From positions 64,001 through 128,000 of the forward strand of contig JACVTC010000006.1 in the NCBI GenBank assembly GCA_016946835.1: a DNA stretch of 64,000 nt, read 5' to 3'. The notes below the pieces were generated by a model. That model had not been told where the DNA came from, did no database searches, and saw only the letters and a list, made by a program, of their open reading frames with translations. The stretch's first letter is position 1. Every line of letters begins with the position of its first letter. Shown one piece after another: positions 21,120 through 36,439 of this stretch. Source of the DNA: Neocallimastix lanati (nom. inval.). Taxonomy: Eukaryota; Neocallimastigomycota; Neocallimastigomycetes; Neocallimastigales; Neocallimastigaceae. The translations under genes and the position numbers were made by a program.

Positions 21120-22565
21120 TTATTGTTTCTTTTCTAATACATATTCAATATCTTTTAAGAAAGCACTGGCAACAAAATTGCCTTCTTCATCAAACCAGTT
21201 ACCATAGGATTTCTTTAAAGTTTTGGTAGAATTACGAAGACTGTCCTTTAATTTAATAGTAATTTCTACAAGATCACTGTATTTTTGATTCTTAAGACTG
21301 ACAGTAATATATTTAGTCTTTTTTTTTTTTTTTTTTTTTTTTTTGTTATTGTTGTTATAATTGTTATGGTTGTTATTGTTTTTACACATAATATATAAAT
21401 AAATAAAAATATATATATAATAAAAGGTATATATTTTTGTTATAAATATATAAAAATAAATAAAATTATAATATATTAATGAATTAAATTTATCAAAAAT
21501 AAATAAAAAAAAATAATAATAAAAAAAAAAAAAAAGGTTATTATATATATATAAATTTATATTGATATTATATTATTTATTCATTAAAATAAATGATATT
21601 TTTTAAAATAAAAAAATTTAAAAATTAAATAAAATATTTCTTATCATACATCTTTTTCTTCTTTTTTACTTCCATTGAATACTTCATTCTTTTTAACAAA
21701 CTTGTTGTAAATGGTCATTAAACCACCTAAAATGAAATATCTATTATCATTATTTTTATAATAATAATAAAGAAATTATGAAAAAGTGGTGTTAACTTGA
21801 TGATATATTTCTATAATTTTCAATTTTAATTATAATAAAAAATATAAAATAAAATAAAAATAAAAATAAAATAAAATAAAATAAAAATATATATAATATA
21901 AAACATAAAATATAATATTTAAAATAAAATATATAAAATAAAATATATAAAATATAAAAAAAATATATATAATATATAATATATAATATATAATATATAA
22001 TATAATAAAAAAAATAATATAAAATAAAATAATAATTTACAAGACGACAGAGACAGCCAATATTCCTTTACATTCATTGAATGGTTTTAAATATGAATAA
22101 AGACTAGCAGCACCAGCAATAATACTAGCAGTGTAGCCAAGAATTAAGTTAATGTTACTGTGTTTATGATCTTCAGAGTATCCATAAATCTTTGTAAATA
22201 ACTTTTTTTTTTTTTTTTTTTTTTAATTTTAGATTGATTAGATTTAAATGTATATTTTTATGGTTTTATTTTTTTAACATTTATTTATATATTTTTATTT
22301 ATTTAGTTATTTATAAATTAAAAAAATTAATATTATTATAAAGAAAAATTATATAAAATTTTAATTTTTAAATTATTTGTTTGTTTTTTTTTTTTTGAAT
22401 ATTTAGATCTTTCATTGTTAATACTATTATTAAATATAATTATATTACTTTGCCAAGAGCATTCTCAAGAGCGTATTGAACATCAACATTGGAGTATTTC
22501 TTAATTTGTAAATCCTTTACTATTTACAATATCGTTTTTTTATTTTTATTTTTATTTTTAATTAT

Positions 22566-22607
<42 letters not shown>

Positions 22608-22863
22608 TGATAGAACACGTATTTAAAATATATATATATTTTTTTTTGAAATTTTTATTTTTTATATTTTGGATTTTATATATATTCAATAATAATTTAT
22701 ATATATATGTAATATTCAATAATAATAATAATAATAATAAATATTATCAAGTTAATATTGAAACAATCAAACATTTTATTGATATATAAATAGATAGAGA
22801 TATATTAATAATATTTTATGTATTTATACCGGATTCAAAAAACATCTTTTTTTTTTCTTCCAT
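21120..22863 (-). CDS. SPC2: Signal peptidase complex subunit 2 (Spc2/SPC25), five exons
   Basis: This is a membrane subunit of the ER signal peptidase complex, which supports cleavage of signal peptides. Minus-strand exons 22863-22830, 22519-22449, 22201-22041, 21740-21650 and 21317-21120 join in phase to 184 residues. That is close to the usual 180-225. The order matches the family. A short cytosolic start and an amphipathic DVQYALENAL helix (about 24-33) come first. The SEDHK segment (44-48) leads into membrane span 1 (about 54-73). A loop LKPFNECKG (73-81) resembles the P-F-x-E-S-K-P turn and is followed by span 2 (about 82-100). The C-terminal cytosolic domain contains WFDEEGNFV, resembling the F-F-D-x-x-G-x-x-V signature. 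Exon 4 must start at 21740 (ATAG|AT), because the later AG at 21727-21728 breaks the frame and loses the span-2 residues YFILGG. Two introns end in long A runs followed by G. Confidence 0.85.
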
Positions 22864-25536
22864 CTTGTATTATTGTATTATATACTGTGTTTAAAATACA
22901 TATAATAAATATAAATATATAAGAATAAAAAAAAAAAAAAAAAATCATTTATATATATTAATATTTAAATTCATTAAATGGAATATAATCACATTTATTT
23001 CTTTTGAACATCTTTTTATCAATAAATAAAACAATATTGAATATATTTAATTTAAAAAAAAATATATTATTTTAATGACGTTTAAAAGAAAAGATATATT
23101 AAAAAATTTACTATACATTTTTAAATTTTTTATTTAATCGCTTAAATCATTTAAAATGTATTAAATATTTATAAAATCAAATTAAATTATCTCTTCTTAT
23201 GTATCATTAATTTTTATTTATTGTGAAATTCAAAGAAATTTAAAAATTCATATATAAATTATTATTACTTTTTTTTTACCTTATTATATTAGATTATATT
23301 AATTTTTTTTTTTTTTCTAAGGTATTTTTTATTATCAATTCTATTATTTTTTATATTTTTTTATTAGTTTTGTATTAAAAAAAATAAATAAATAAATAAA
23401 TAAACTTTCTTTTCTTTTTATATTCTATATATATTTAAATAAATATTTTTTTTAATTAATATATTATCAAATAATATAAAATATAAAAATTATTAATATT
23501 TAGATCAAGAATAAAAAAAATTTTTTTTTATATTTTAAATTTAAATTTTTAACAAAGATTTCTGGTAATGTTATTAAATCTTTTTAGGTAAATTAAATTT
23601 AATTTTACTTAATATCTATATTTCATATATATATAGAGATTAATTTTTTATTGTATTACCAATCACAAATTGACAGTTAAAATGATTATAATAATTGAAT
23701 AATAAAATAATTAAATAATAAATAATAAATAATAAATAATAAATAATAAATAATAAATAATAAATAATAAATAATAAATAATAAATAATAAATAATAAAT
23801 AATAAATAATAAATAATAAATAATAAATAGTTGAATAATAAATAATAAGTAAATAATAAATAATAAATATAAATAATTGAATAATTAAATAATAAATAAT
23901 AAATAATATATAATATATAATATATAATATATAATATATAATAAATAATAAATAATAAATAAATAAATAATAATAAATAATAAAAGAATAAATAATAATA
24001 ATAAGAGTATTTATTAATAAATAATAAATAATAAATAATAAATAATAAATAATAAATAATAAATAATAAATAATAAATATTAAATATTAAATATATCTAA
24101 ATATATAAATTTTTTTTGAAATATAAAAATTTATTTAAAGTATTTTAATTTTTAAACAAAACCCTTTAAATAAAACCTTATAAAATATATGGAATAAAGT
24201 ATTGTCAGAAGAATAACACGTTGGATTTTACATCTATTCGGATTTCACAAATGTTCATTTACAATACAAATATTCAGATATGAATATTTTATTTGAATAT
24301 TTCTTATGTATTAGATACCTAATAATAAAATTGATTGTAATAAATTATATTGTATCAAATAACTAATACTTCATAATCCGTAAAAATAAAGTTCAATTCC
24401 TTTTTTTTTTTTTTTATCTTTACTAAAATTTTCAAAAATAACTCTTGTTAATATCAATCTTTTAATAATTTCTCAAACCATGCAACAGCAACTTTTTTAT
24501 TTAAATAAAAATAATTATTACATAAAATATTTACAAAAAAAAAAAAAAAAAAAACTATCCTATTGATATTATATTATGATTTAATATATTAAATATTTTA
24601 TTGGAAAGGATAATATCAATAAAATAATAACATAAAAATTCCTAATGGTGATCTTATAAATTTATTTAATTTAATAATTTTAAAATAGTTTCAATTTCAA
24701 GTAAAAACATGAATTATTGTTCTGGATTAATTATTGTCTTTGATGTTTAAAAGAATTATTATATATTATACTTTTCTCTTTTTTTTTTGGTAATCTCATA
24801 ATTCTAATGAATGCCACATATTGATTTATATAACATTTCTTTATGTATAACTTGTTTTCAATATTAATATTAACTACATAATTATCTTCTTTTTATACCT
24901 TTATAATAAAATAAAAGAAAATATATGAAAATTCATTTTTAATATAAATGTTACAATACAAAGAAATTATCTTTCATTAGTATTTAGAAAATTATAAAGT
25001 TTTTTAGTTTTTTTTTTTAACATTTTTACCTGTTATTTTTTATTTATTTATTTATTTATTATATATTTATTTATTTATTTATTTATTATATGCTTATTTA
25101 TTTATTTATTATATATTTATTTATTTATTACTTTCATATATTATTTAATTATTCCATATTTTACTTTTTAAGTTCTATAGAAAAGGATTATCTTTAAAAT
25201 ATATTCATTATATTATATATATAATAATAATTATTTAATTATTTATTATATTTAATATATTTATAGATATATTTTTTACTCTTTTTCTTTTAATATCTTA
25301 TTATATTTTAATATTTTTATTTTATTTTATCAGTTTGAACATATAAATGTGTAATAATAAAAATTATAGGCAGTAAACTTTTTTTTAAAAATAAAATAAA
25401 GAAAAGGGGAGAGATTATTAAAAAAAATTTTTTTATTAACAATAATAAGATATTTATATTTATTTTTAAGAAATTTCTTTTTTTTTTTTATTTATTATTA
25501 AATTTATTAATATTTGTTATATAAAATAATAATAAT

Positions 25537-25580
<44 letters not shown>

Positions 25581-25995
25581 AATAAAAAGGAAATAAAAAG
25601 GAGACAAAATAATAGTAATAATAATATCAATAAAAGAAAAGTAAAAACAAATAAATATATTTACCAAGGAAATCAATTTTATTATATCAATAAAAACAGG
25701 AATACTTTACTCTAAAAAGGAAGGAAATATATAAAACTTAATACAATTTTGAAATAAACTACAGTTCGGAATACTAATAAATACAATATAAAGTAATAAT
25801 TGAATATCATTATTATATTAAAAAAAATATTTATATATATATATATATAGGAAATATAAAATCAATTTAAGAAATTTAATTTTTCTTTCATTCATACATT
25901 TTTTATCATCAAAATTTTTTAAAAATAAAATTATAATTTAAATTGAATTTTTTTTTTAAAAATTTTAAAAATAAAATCATAATTTAAATTGAATA

Positions 25996-26034
<39 letters not shown>

Positions 26035-26407
26035 GCGAAACCAAAGTAATGTATATCAAGTAATAATAAAATAAAATTAATTGCTCTAATTATGTATATA
26101 AATTCTAATAATTAAAAATTGTTGAATATTCAATATATCATATAGCAAAAAAAGTATATATACTGTTTTTTTTTTTTTTTTTGTTTTGTTTTTTGTTTTT
26201 GTTTTTGTTTTTGTTTTTCACATTATAATTTTAAAATGTTTGTAAAGAAAAAATAATAAAATAACTTGTAAAGAATTTAATATTAAATGAAATTATTAAA
26301 TATAAATGATAATTATTTTTTAAAAGATCATAATTAAGAATGAATTCTCTATCATATTACTTTTTTTATTATATGTATATATATAGATAATACTATTAAT
26401 TAATGAA

Positions 26408-26439
<32 letters not shown>

Positions 26440-26821
26440 GATGAAAATGAAAATGAAAATAATATATAAAATAATATATATAATAAATATTGAAACTAAT
26501 CAATTAATGTATATATTTTATTTTTCTTTTATATATCAACTTAATACATTGAACTATGCGATTCATATAAATAAAACTTTAAATAAATAATACCTCCAAA
26601 AATTATATTTTAATGACAAATACAAAAAAAAAAAAAATAAAATAAAATAAAAACAGGTGTAATAAATAAAGATATAACTATAAAATAATTTAATATAACA
26701 ATAATACATAATACATTTGAAATAATACTTTTTAATATACAATTAATAATAATAACAATAATACCAAAAAATACTGCAAAAATAAAAATAAATTAATATA
26801 TATATAAAGAAAAAAAGGAAA
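22864..26821. repeat. AT-rich intergenic region
   Basis: No gene is supported. It contains AATAAATAATAA arrays (about 23710-23830 and 23990-24080, including one AGAGTATTTATTA core), TTTA runs (25040-25130), poly-A (about 25540-25578 and 26010-26034) and a TTTTTG repeat (about 26180-26216). The stretch 24180-25000 is more complex but holds no long open frame. Confidence 0.65.
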
Positions 26822-27685
26822 ATGACTGATATTAAAGAAATCACTACAACTGTCATCGGTGAAGACGATGACGCACCAGTTGCTTCAATTATTGATGCAA
26901 AAAACTCTGAGGAAGAAGAAGAAGAAGTTGAAGATACTACCTTATTAAATGAAATTAAAAAAGCTGGTTTCAGTATTGGTTTTTCAGAAGATAGAAATAA
27001 ACGTTGTAGAAGAACAATGGAGGTATTATTTTTTTTTTCAATATTTAATAAAATCATTTTAAAAATATGTTAATCCAAAAGAAAAAAAAAATATATTATT
27101 CCATTTTATATAATCATATTGAATTGGATAATCCATCAATTGAATTTAGATATATATATTTTTTAACTATTTTGTAATCTGCCTTTTTTTTTTTTTTTGT
27201 GACAACTATTAAAATTTTATTTTAACATTATATTTAATAATAATAAAAATATTATCACCATCAACAATATATACAATATATATTTATAATTGGATTATAT
27301 TATCTAATATTATTACAATTAAAAAAAAAAAAAATTAAAAAAAAAGGATGCACATGCCTATTTTTATAATTTTAACGATGTTGAAGGACAAGGATATTTT
27401 GCTATATTTGATGGACACGCAGGGAAACAGGCAGCTGAATGGTGTGGAAAACAATTACATGAAGTATGATAAAACAAAAATATATTTATATAAATATTCA
27501 TTTATAATAAGAATAAGAATAAAAATTAAAAATTAATTGAAATAGATATAAAAGAAAAATTCATAATTTTTATTGAAATAACATTAAATAATACGTATAA
27601 ATGATATCATATTTCTTATTTTATTTTTTATTATATACATTATATATTTATATATTTATATATACTATAAAATAATCATAAAATC

Positions 27686-27727
<42 letters not shown>

Positions 27728-28301
27728 TAATAATAATAAATATAATAATAATAATAATAAAAACAATAATACTCAATAACAATAAAAATAAAAATAAAAA
27801 CAGAATTTAATTGAAATTCTTAAAGAATCACCAGATATGCCAATACAAGAATCATTAAATAAAGCATTTCTAAAAACAGATTCACAACTTAATGAGAAAA
27901 GAGGAATACCTTCAGGGTGTACAGCAATTGTTGTATTAGTTAGAAAAGAAAAAATAAAAGATGAAAATAATAATGAAGTTGAAAAGGTTAATATTAAAAA
28001 TATTTTCACAGGAAAAAAGAAATAGTAATAATAATACATATATATTTTTACTTATATATATATATATATCAGTTTTTATTTAATATAAAAACAACATTGA
28101 TATAATTAATAAGTCACAATATTTAAATATTAATGACTCTTTATTTTATATTTTATAAATATATATATAATATATATTAATTAAATCTTGGTAATAATCT
28201 ATTAAAATATGGATCATATTATAAATAGAGAGTTTTATATTCAGCGAATGTTGGTGATGCTAGAGCTGTATTAAGGTAATTTCTGTTCTTAATAAAATAA
28301 C

Positions 28302-28355
<54 letters not shown>

Positions 28356-28366
28356 TAATGCTAGTT

Positions 28367-28422
<56 letters not shown>

Positions 28423-29287
28423 TTATTTATTTATTTTTTATTATATAATTATTTAATTATTTATCTATTATTTATTATTTATTATTATTTATTATTTATT
28501 ATTTAATTATTATATTGTTTATGATTTATTATTTATGATTTATGGATTTATGGATTTATGATTTATTATGTATTACCCATTTATTATTATGCATATGAGT
28601 ATCATAATGATATAATTTAATACATAAAGTACAACTGATTAAATAATATTAAAATAAAATTATTATTTTCGCATATTAATTTAAATTTAATAAAACTAGT
28701 GACAATTGAAATTAATTTATTTAATATGTCTAATCTTATATTAAAATTTATATATATATATATTTATTTTATTTTATTTTATTTTATTTTATTTTATTTT
28801 ATTTTATAATATTTTTTTAATTTTAATATATATATATATATTAATTTTTTCTAAATTAATTTATTTTTAAATCATTTAATAGTCGTAATGGACATGCTCT
28901 AAGATTATCATGTGATCACAAAGGTTCCAACCGTGAAGAAGTACAAAGAATTACTGATGCTGGTGGTTTCGTATTAAATGCTAGAGTTAATGGTAATAAT
29001 AATAATATATATATATATATTGTTCTGTACAAAATATAATTAAATTAATTTATATTAATATTCGATATTAATTTTATTATTATTATTGCTAAAACATAAA
29101 AACTAAATTAAAATAAAAAAAAAAAAAAATTATTAGGTGTACTTGCTGTAACGAGATCACTTGGTGATTATTCTATGAAAGAATGGGTTATTGGTAATCC
29201 ATATACTTCAAGAGTTGTTCTTGATGACAATGATAAATTCCTAATTTTAGCCTGTGATGGTGTAAGTAAAATAATAATATGTCTACC

Positions 29288-29318
<31 letters not shown>

Positions 29319-29684
29319 TAATATATATATTTTAAATTCTATAATGTATAATGATGAATTCAAAACTAAACAAATAAAATAAAATAAAATAAAATAAAAT
29401 AAAAATTATATATATATATATATATATATATTTCAATTCTTTTATAAATTGTTTATTTATAATATAATTTATTATCTTTAAATATTTAAATTATAAATAT
29501 ATGAATATATATATATTATTCATATTTAAATCAGGTTTGGGATGTATGTTCAGATGATGAAGCGGTAGAATTAATAGAAAATATTACAGATCCTCAAGAA
29601 GCTAGTGAAGTTCTCTTAAAACATGCATTAGAAAATTTCAGTACAGATAATTTAAGTGTATTAATAGTTCGTTTTCATGAATAG
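26822..29684 (+). CDS. PP2C-type Ser/Thr protein phosphatase, Ptc1-like, seven exons
   Basis: A metal-dependent protein phosphatase that removes phosphate from Ser/Thr. Ptc1-type members dampen stress-activated MAP kinase signalling. Exons 26822-27022, 27347-27463, 27804-27986, 28229-28275, 28883-28992, 29137-29261 and 29535-29684 join in phase to 310 residues. All PP2C motifs are present in order: RTMED (about 64-68), FDGHAG (88-93), PSGCTA (about 142-147), [10 protein letters not shown] (173-182), SCDHKGS (192-198), AVTRSLGD (223-230), ACDGVWD (258-264) and STDNLS (297-302). The metal-ligand acidic residues are therefore retained. An acidic tract (EEEEEEVED) marks the N-terminal extension. 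The exon 3 donor is taken as AAG|GTTAAT. The alternative run to TAG at 28023 would drop the GDAR motif and leave the next exon out of phase. Best guess is a Ptc1 relative. The exact subfamily is inferred from the length and the VGDARAVL-to-CDHKGS spacing. Confidence 0.88.
28294..28440. repeat. AAT and TTTA arrays inside a phosphatase intron
   Basis: An AAT run (about 28294-28352) is followed by a TTTA array (about 28364-28430). Both lie in the 607-nt intron between exons 4 and 5 of the phosphatase gene, the longest intron in the window. Confidence 0.8.
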
Positions 29685-30852
<1,168 letters not shown>

Positions 30853-30942
30853 TTGCTTTGACATTTAAGAAAGACCGATCCATTCAAGAATATGTCATTA
30901 CATGTTATTTTTAATCATTTTATCTATAATAATCTAATTTGG
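30853..30942 (-). repeat. 3' LTR relic of the copia element
   Basis: Shares AAGAATATGTCATTACATG and flanking sequence with 34188-34280. It sits directly beside the TTTA array. Confidence 0.5.
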
Positions 30943-31340
30943 AAGAGAATAGATATAGATGTAATCAAACAACCCCTTTAATTTGGTGAAGAACCTCTGA
31001 TGACTAATCCTACCTTTATAAATTATACCATGATCTTTAAATGGTAAACAAAACCTATTTTGCATCGAGTGGTTTTAATGTTTTTTTTATGGTTACTTTC
31101 AATTTTATTTTCAATAAATTTCTGGTTTACAATTTATAATTATTAAAGGTTTAATATAGATCAATTCTTTTATAATTATTAAGATTTGAAATTTTTAATA
31201 TATTCTTAAAATTTTAAAAAAAAAATTTTTTTTAAAAGTTTTTATTCAAATTTTTATTAAATAAACATTTTTGTTCAAAAAAAAAAAAAAAAACTTTTTT
31301 TGCGATTTCATACCCCTTATATAATGCCATTATTTTCATT

Positions 31341-31375
<35 letters not shown>

Positions 31376-31826
31376 TTATTATCATGTAGAATTTTGTCAT
31401 GATTTTCATTTTAATCATTTAATAACATTTTTTATACTTTCTTCAATATTTGAATTGTTAAGTATTTCCTCTTGATTTTCAACTAATTTTTTATCTGATT
31501 ATTATATAAATTTTTGATAATTAACTCTATTTTTGTCATTCTGGATTTTCATTATTATCATAATTTTTTGAAATTTTTGATCTTAATTTAATATAATCTT
31601 CATCAATATAATATTTATTAATTTTTTATTTGTTTTCTGAATTATTATCTAACAAATTTTCATTATTTCATCCATCCATTAAATCTGTATTATCTTCAAG
31701 ATTAATTTTATTCTAGAATGTTTTCATTCATTTACAAATTCATTATGATAAATGGATTGAACAAAATTGATATTATTAAGTGCTACTGTTCCCCCTTCAA
31801 TTTGTTTATTTGAAAGTTTTGAGAAA

Positions 31827-31879
<53 letters not shown>

Positions 31880-34187
31880 AAGAGATGTCTAGTGAGCCTA
31901 ATGTATATTTTCATTAAAGTTATGCATCACAAGCAATAATTATTGATTTTGAAGGTAATGTTGAGAACCCAATAACTAGGAAAGTTAAAAAAAAAAAGAA
32001 TATCCTATGAAAAATACCTGGTTTTGTATTATTTTCAAACTTTCCTTGTTTGTTATCCATTAAAGCAAGCAAATAAACAAAAAGAAAAAAAAATACATTT
32101 ACGTCCAAACACTTTAACTTTAAATATATCAATTTTCTTATTGAAAAAAAAACTTTGTTCCCGAAATTTTAAAATTAATTTCCTTGATGCGGATTTGAAT
32201 TGTACAACGTACATACACATTTAATAGCTTCATCCCACAAGATAGGTGATAATTTAGCAGTACAAAAATGATTTTGTCACAGTTATCTAATATCTAATTA
32301 ATCCTTTCTGGCTCAAATTATTTTGTTGGGGATCAACCAGGTGTAGAAAATTGATTCAATGTTAATTTCATTAATTTTTTTTAATATAATTTATTATATA
32401 AGATTAGAGTTAGTATATTCTAAAACTGTTATCAGATCTTACTTCCTTTATAATGTAATTACAAGGTTTTTTTTTTCAGAAGTTTATATGAGACTCAATC
32501 AATTTCTGTACTGCCTCAGATTTATGTTTGAAGTAAAAAAATAAAATAAAAAAAAAACCTGGTATTTTCTACAGTAGTTATTGATAAATATTTTAATAAT
32601 ATATTTGTACCCATTAAATGGTGGTGAAGGCTTAAGTAGTCCAACGATATCCGAATGCACGATTCGTAATGATAAAGTTCTTTTGTTGGTTTTTTTTTTT
32701 TTTTTTTGAGTTTACTAATTTTGCAATCTTCACAAATTATCTTATCATTCTTTTCTTCTTTGTTGTTGTTATTTTCTAAAAATTTTTTTTTTTTTGAATA
32801 TTTTGATTATAATAATGACCTAATCTAGCATGTCATAAATTTTAAATCAATATTATATTTATATTATCGATCTTTATCTTTTATTGGGTTTATATTCAAA
32901 GTAAAAAAAAGGTTTTCATCATTTGAATAGATGGTAGAAATTAAGTTTATTATTTTTAAATATTTGAAATCTTTCATCATTATGACGCATGTCCTATTAC
33001 TAATTTAAAGCCCCTTTTTACATAGGAAATGAATGAAAATTAAATTATTTTGTATGTTTGGAGTAAAAAACACTTCTCCAATAAACTAGTTATTATTTTT
33101 ATGTATTATGGCCATTTTATGGCGATAGTAGCAGTATTCATTGAAATTTGTTTCTCTATTGAAATTTTATGGAAGTTTCCCATATCGGACTCTCTTAATT
33201 TAATCTTCGTGTTGATATACTTCTTCCTTGATATCTACTCTTTTAATACTTTTTCTTCTATGGTACTTAATTTTGATATATCATCTTCTAAATCCTTAAA
33301 TACCTTTTTTTTTCAACCTATCGAATTGTGAATAGACATGTAATTCCAACTTTATTTTAATTCCTCAAAAGAATATTTAAATATTTTTGTTTCTTCACTC
33401 GATTTTTTTATCTATTTTATAATTTTTACCTCATTTTTACATTCTGTAAATGACGAGTTAAGATTATCTAAAATACAATTTAAAGTCTTCATTTTCAATT
33501 GCTAATTTTCTTTATTTTCATGTCAACTTCAAATAGTCTGGATGAGCCTGTTTCTGAAAAATTTTTCCTTTAAATTCATTTATCATTAAATATGTATTTG
33601 GACAATTATTTAATAAACTTTTTTAATATATTTGTCAAGGCTGTTCAATATTATATATCCTGACAGTACTATCATATTTTTTTTAAATGTTTTTTTTTTT
33701 TTTATTGGTGTTTATGTCTTTAATATTCTTTCATATATATTATCGCCTAATTCTTCAGAATCAAGGAATAATTTCAAATCTGAATACCGTTTTGTAAAAG
33801 TTTTCATTTGTAATTTTAAAAATTTTGAATATGAAGTCTATTAATTATATTTGTTTGAATATTTGGAAGTTCTACTTCAACAGAATCATCATTCATTGTT
33901 ATGCTAGATGTATTTGTTGTCTTTGTTATCATTGTTGTATTTGTTGAAACTTTTGAAGAACTTCCTGTAGTTTTTGAATTTTCTGATTTAGTCATTTTTA
34001 ATGTGACTGTTAATATTTTTTTTTTTTTTTTAATATTTAATGAATGTTTAATATTTAAATATATTGAATTTTGATATTAACAATTATTAATGAATTATTG
34101 AGTCAATGATACTCTCAATTTGTTAAATATAACACTTAAAATAAATAAATAAATACATAATAGCAAATGAATATCATTTCTGATTTT

Positions 34188-34280
34188 AATGCTTTTACAT
34201 TATGAAGGATCTATCCATTTAAGAATATGTCATCACATGTTATTTACAATCATTTTTCTATACTAGTCTAACATTATTTG
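34188..34280 (-). repeat. 5' LTR relic of the copia element
   Basis: The partner of 30853-30942, lying upstream of the gag-like start on the minus strand as expected for a 5' LTR. Confidence 0.5.
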
Positions 34281-34794
34281 GTAACATTTAATGTTACACG
34301 GCATTATATTATCGAATAAAAGTATTTTACACTTAATAATGTAGCCTACTGTCTAATATAATTAAACACATATCTATGATATTTAGCACATTCTCTTACA
34401 TATAAAAATAAATATAAATAAATATAGTAATAATAAAACAAATAATAAAAATAAAAAAAAAATAGACATAAAACTTATTGAAATATAAAATCTTTTATAT
34501 ATTTTCTCCATAATTTTCTTCCTCTTTCTCTTCTAGGTTTAATAAGAGTTTAATCCAAACAATAGCTTAATATTTTAAAAATTATCTTTTTCAATGTCGT
34601 TAAAAAAATATCTTAAAAAAAAAAAATAATAATTAAAAATTAAATACTAATAAAAGCATAAATAACAATAAAAATAAAAATTAAATTGTAAATTTATTCA
34701 TTATAATCATAATTATTATTATTATAGTTAATATTATTAGTTATTACTTTCAATTATTTTTATTAGTAGTAGTAATAGAAGTAGTAATAGTAAT

Positions 34795-34862
<68 letters not shown>

Positions 34863-35106
34863 ATTTAAAAATATTATATCAATAAAAATATAGTAATATA
34901 GAATATCTATAAAAATATTATTATAATAATAATAATAATAATTTTTAAAGTCATCATGATCATCATGGGACATTAAGATATTCATTAAAAGACATTTTTT
35001 ACCATTTTCTTTCTTCTTTTCCTGAGGTTGAGGTTTTGAATAATAAGAGTTGTGAAATAAAATTTAAAAAAAAAAAAAAAAAAAAATTAAATAACTATTC
35101 TTTTTA
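34281..35106. other. AT-rich spacer
   Basis: Poly-A followed by AT dinucleotides (about 34800-34860) and short AAT runs. No gene is supported. Confidence 0.6.
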
Positions 35107-35182
35107 TTAATAAATTTTATTATTTCTTTTTTCATTGATTAAACAAGGATTTAAAATATTTTTATTGATATATATATATATG

Positions 35183-35215
<33 letters not shown>

Positions 35216-35740
35216 ATGTTAAGAGTTTCTAGGACGAAATGACTTCTAACTCTTCTCCATTCATCAATGATAACTTCATGTGGATAAAAAATTATCATTT
35301 CGAATCTGTATTTATTCATAAAAAATGTTTAATGATAGTGCAAATAGTATGCATTGTATTTGGACGCCTTTTTAGCATTAATTTTGTATAAAATGCATGT
35401 GTGTGTGTTTAAGCATTGAATTGATATGGTTTTTGTATTAGTTTTAATATGTTTTGGCGTTTTGGCATATAGATTTAAAAAAAAAAAAAAAATATTTAAA
35501 TAAAAAAAATAAAAATATAAATTTCATCATTAAATTGAATGAATTCTTTTCTGAATTCTTCAAATTTAGAATGTAAAAGAATCTAATGTGTGAAACTAGG
35601 TATGCTGTTAACTATCACTATATCACTACAACAAAGACAACAAAATAGACATTCTTCTGATACATTATTACTCTTAATATATAATTTTAGGCCAAATTTA
35701 AATCCATATTTAATATGTAAAGCATTTAATACATCCAATC
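35107..35740 (-). mobile_element. LINE-like 3' relic
   Basis: The minus strand from about 35740 reads GLDVLNALHIKYGFKFGLKL, then EECLFCCLCC, and after a stop LLHSKFEEFRKEFI. This resembles the C-terminal zinc-finger region of non-LTR retrotransposon reverse transcriptases (C-x2-C ... H-x-L-x-x-C ... F). A poly-A/T interrupted open stretch at 35107-35319 (RFEMIIFYPHEVIIDEWRRV) may be its continuation. The fragment is broken by stops, and the family is inferred from short motifs only. Confidence 0.35.
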
Positions 35741-35783
<43 letters not shown>

Positions 35784-36439
35784 ACCAAATGAAAATTATG
35801 ATTATTTTTATGAAGTAAGATGGTAAATAATTTTTTTCCTAACACCAAATTTGAATTTCTTTTAGGATATAATCATTTGACTTTAACTTTTCATAAAAGA
35901 TAAAAAATAGTCAAAAAAAAAATTTTTTTTTTTTCATTACAAAAATAAAAAATAATCAAAAACCATTATAATAGTTTAATTTAAATTAGCATAAATAAAA
36001 AAAAAAAAAAAAAAGTAAAAATTATAATATTATTATGAATGTAAATTATAAATTATAAAAAATATAAAATTATAAAAAATATAAAATTATAAAAATATAA
36101 AAATATAAAAATATAAAAATATAAAAATATAAAAATATAAAAATAAAAATTCAATATTAAAACAAAACCATATTTCTTGTATTTAAAATTTTTTTTTTTA
36201 TTAGATATGTATTTTACTATATTTAATAAATTAAATACATTAAATATGAATATATTTATATATTTATATATATATATATTCATTAATTATACACTTTTAA
36301 AAAAGTGGATAATTGATATTTTTTTTTTCTTTATTTTTTTAACTACTAAACTTAAGACTAAATTTAATAATAATAATAATATTATTATTATTACATAATT
36401 TTATAATATATATATATTTAATTATAAATTTAATTATTT
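35741..36439. other. AT-rich spacer downstream of the ankyrin gene
   Basis: Poly-A runs (35743-35781 and 35999-36014) and an AAAAATAT array (about 36090-36145). No gene is seen. Confidence 0.6.

Larger units (their letters stand above)
30853..34280 (-). mobile_element. Decayed Ty1/copia LTR retrotransposon
   Basis: On the minus strand, order and content follow Ty1/copia (gag, protease, integrase, then the post-integrase region). A gag-like start at 33995 reads MTKSENSKTTGSSSKV before stops. An integrase core at about 32540-32700 reads IVHSDIVGLLKPSPPFNGYKYI. It is preceded by a C-x2-C-K block (GAG-pre-integrase) and followed by HKSEAVQKLIESHINF and EVRSDNSF. Further on come AKLSP-like and NNTKPGIF blocks (about 31990-32280). 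Many stops, frameshifts and poly-A insertions break it, and no reverse transcriptase is recognisable. Related flanks at 30853-30942 and 34188-34280 share AAGAATATGTCAT(T/C)ACATG and surrounding bases, and are read as the 3' and 5' LTR relics. The element is inactive. Confidence 0.65.

Noticed and set aside
21318-21389. ATG at 21389 as the start of a separate Lys/Asn-rich protein
   Set aside because: The downstream residues are the C-terminal domain of Spc2, and splicing at 21317 joins them in phase. The upstream part is intron with Asn codons and poly-A.
21727-21728. TTTTAG as the acceptor of Spc2 exon 4
   Set aside because: It puts the exon out of phase with exon 3 and deletes part of membrane span 2. 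The AG at 21741-21742 restores both.
26743-27057. Minus-strand Ser-rich frame
   Set aside because: A shadow of the first phosphatase exon, whose acidic run reads as poly-Ser on the opposite strand.
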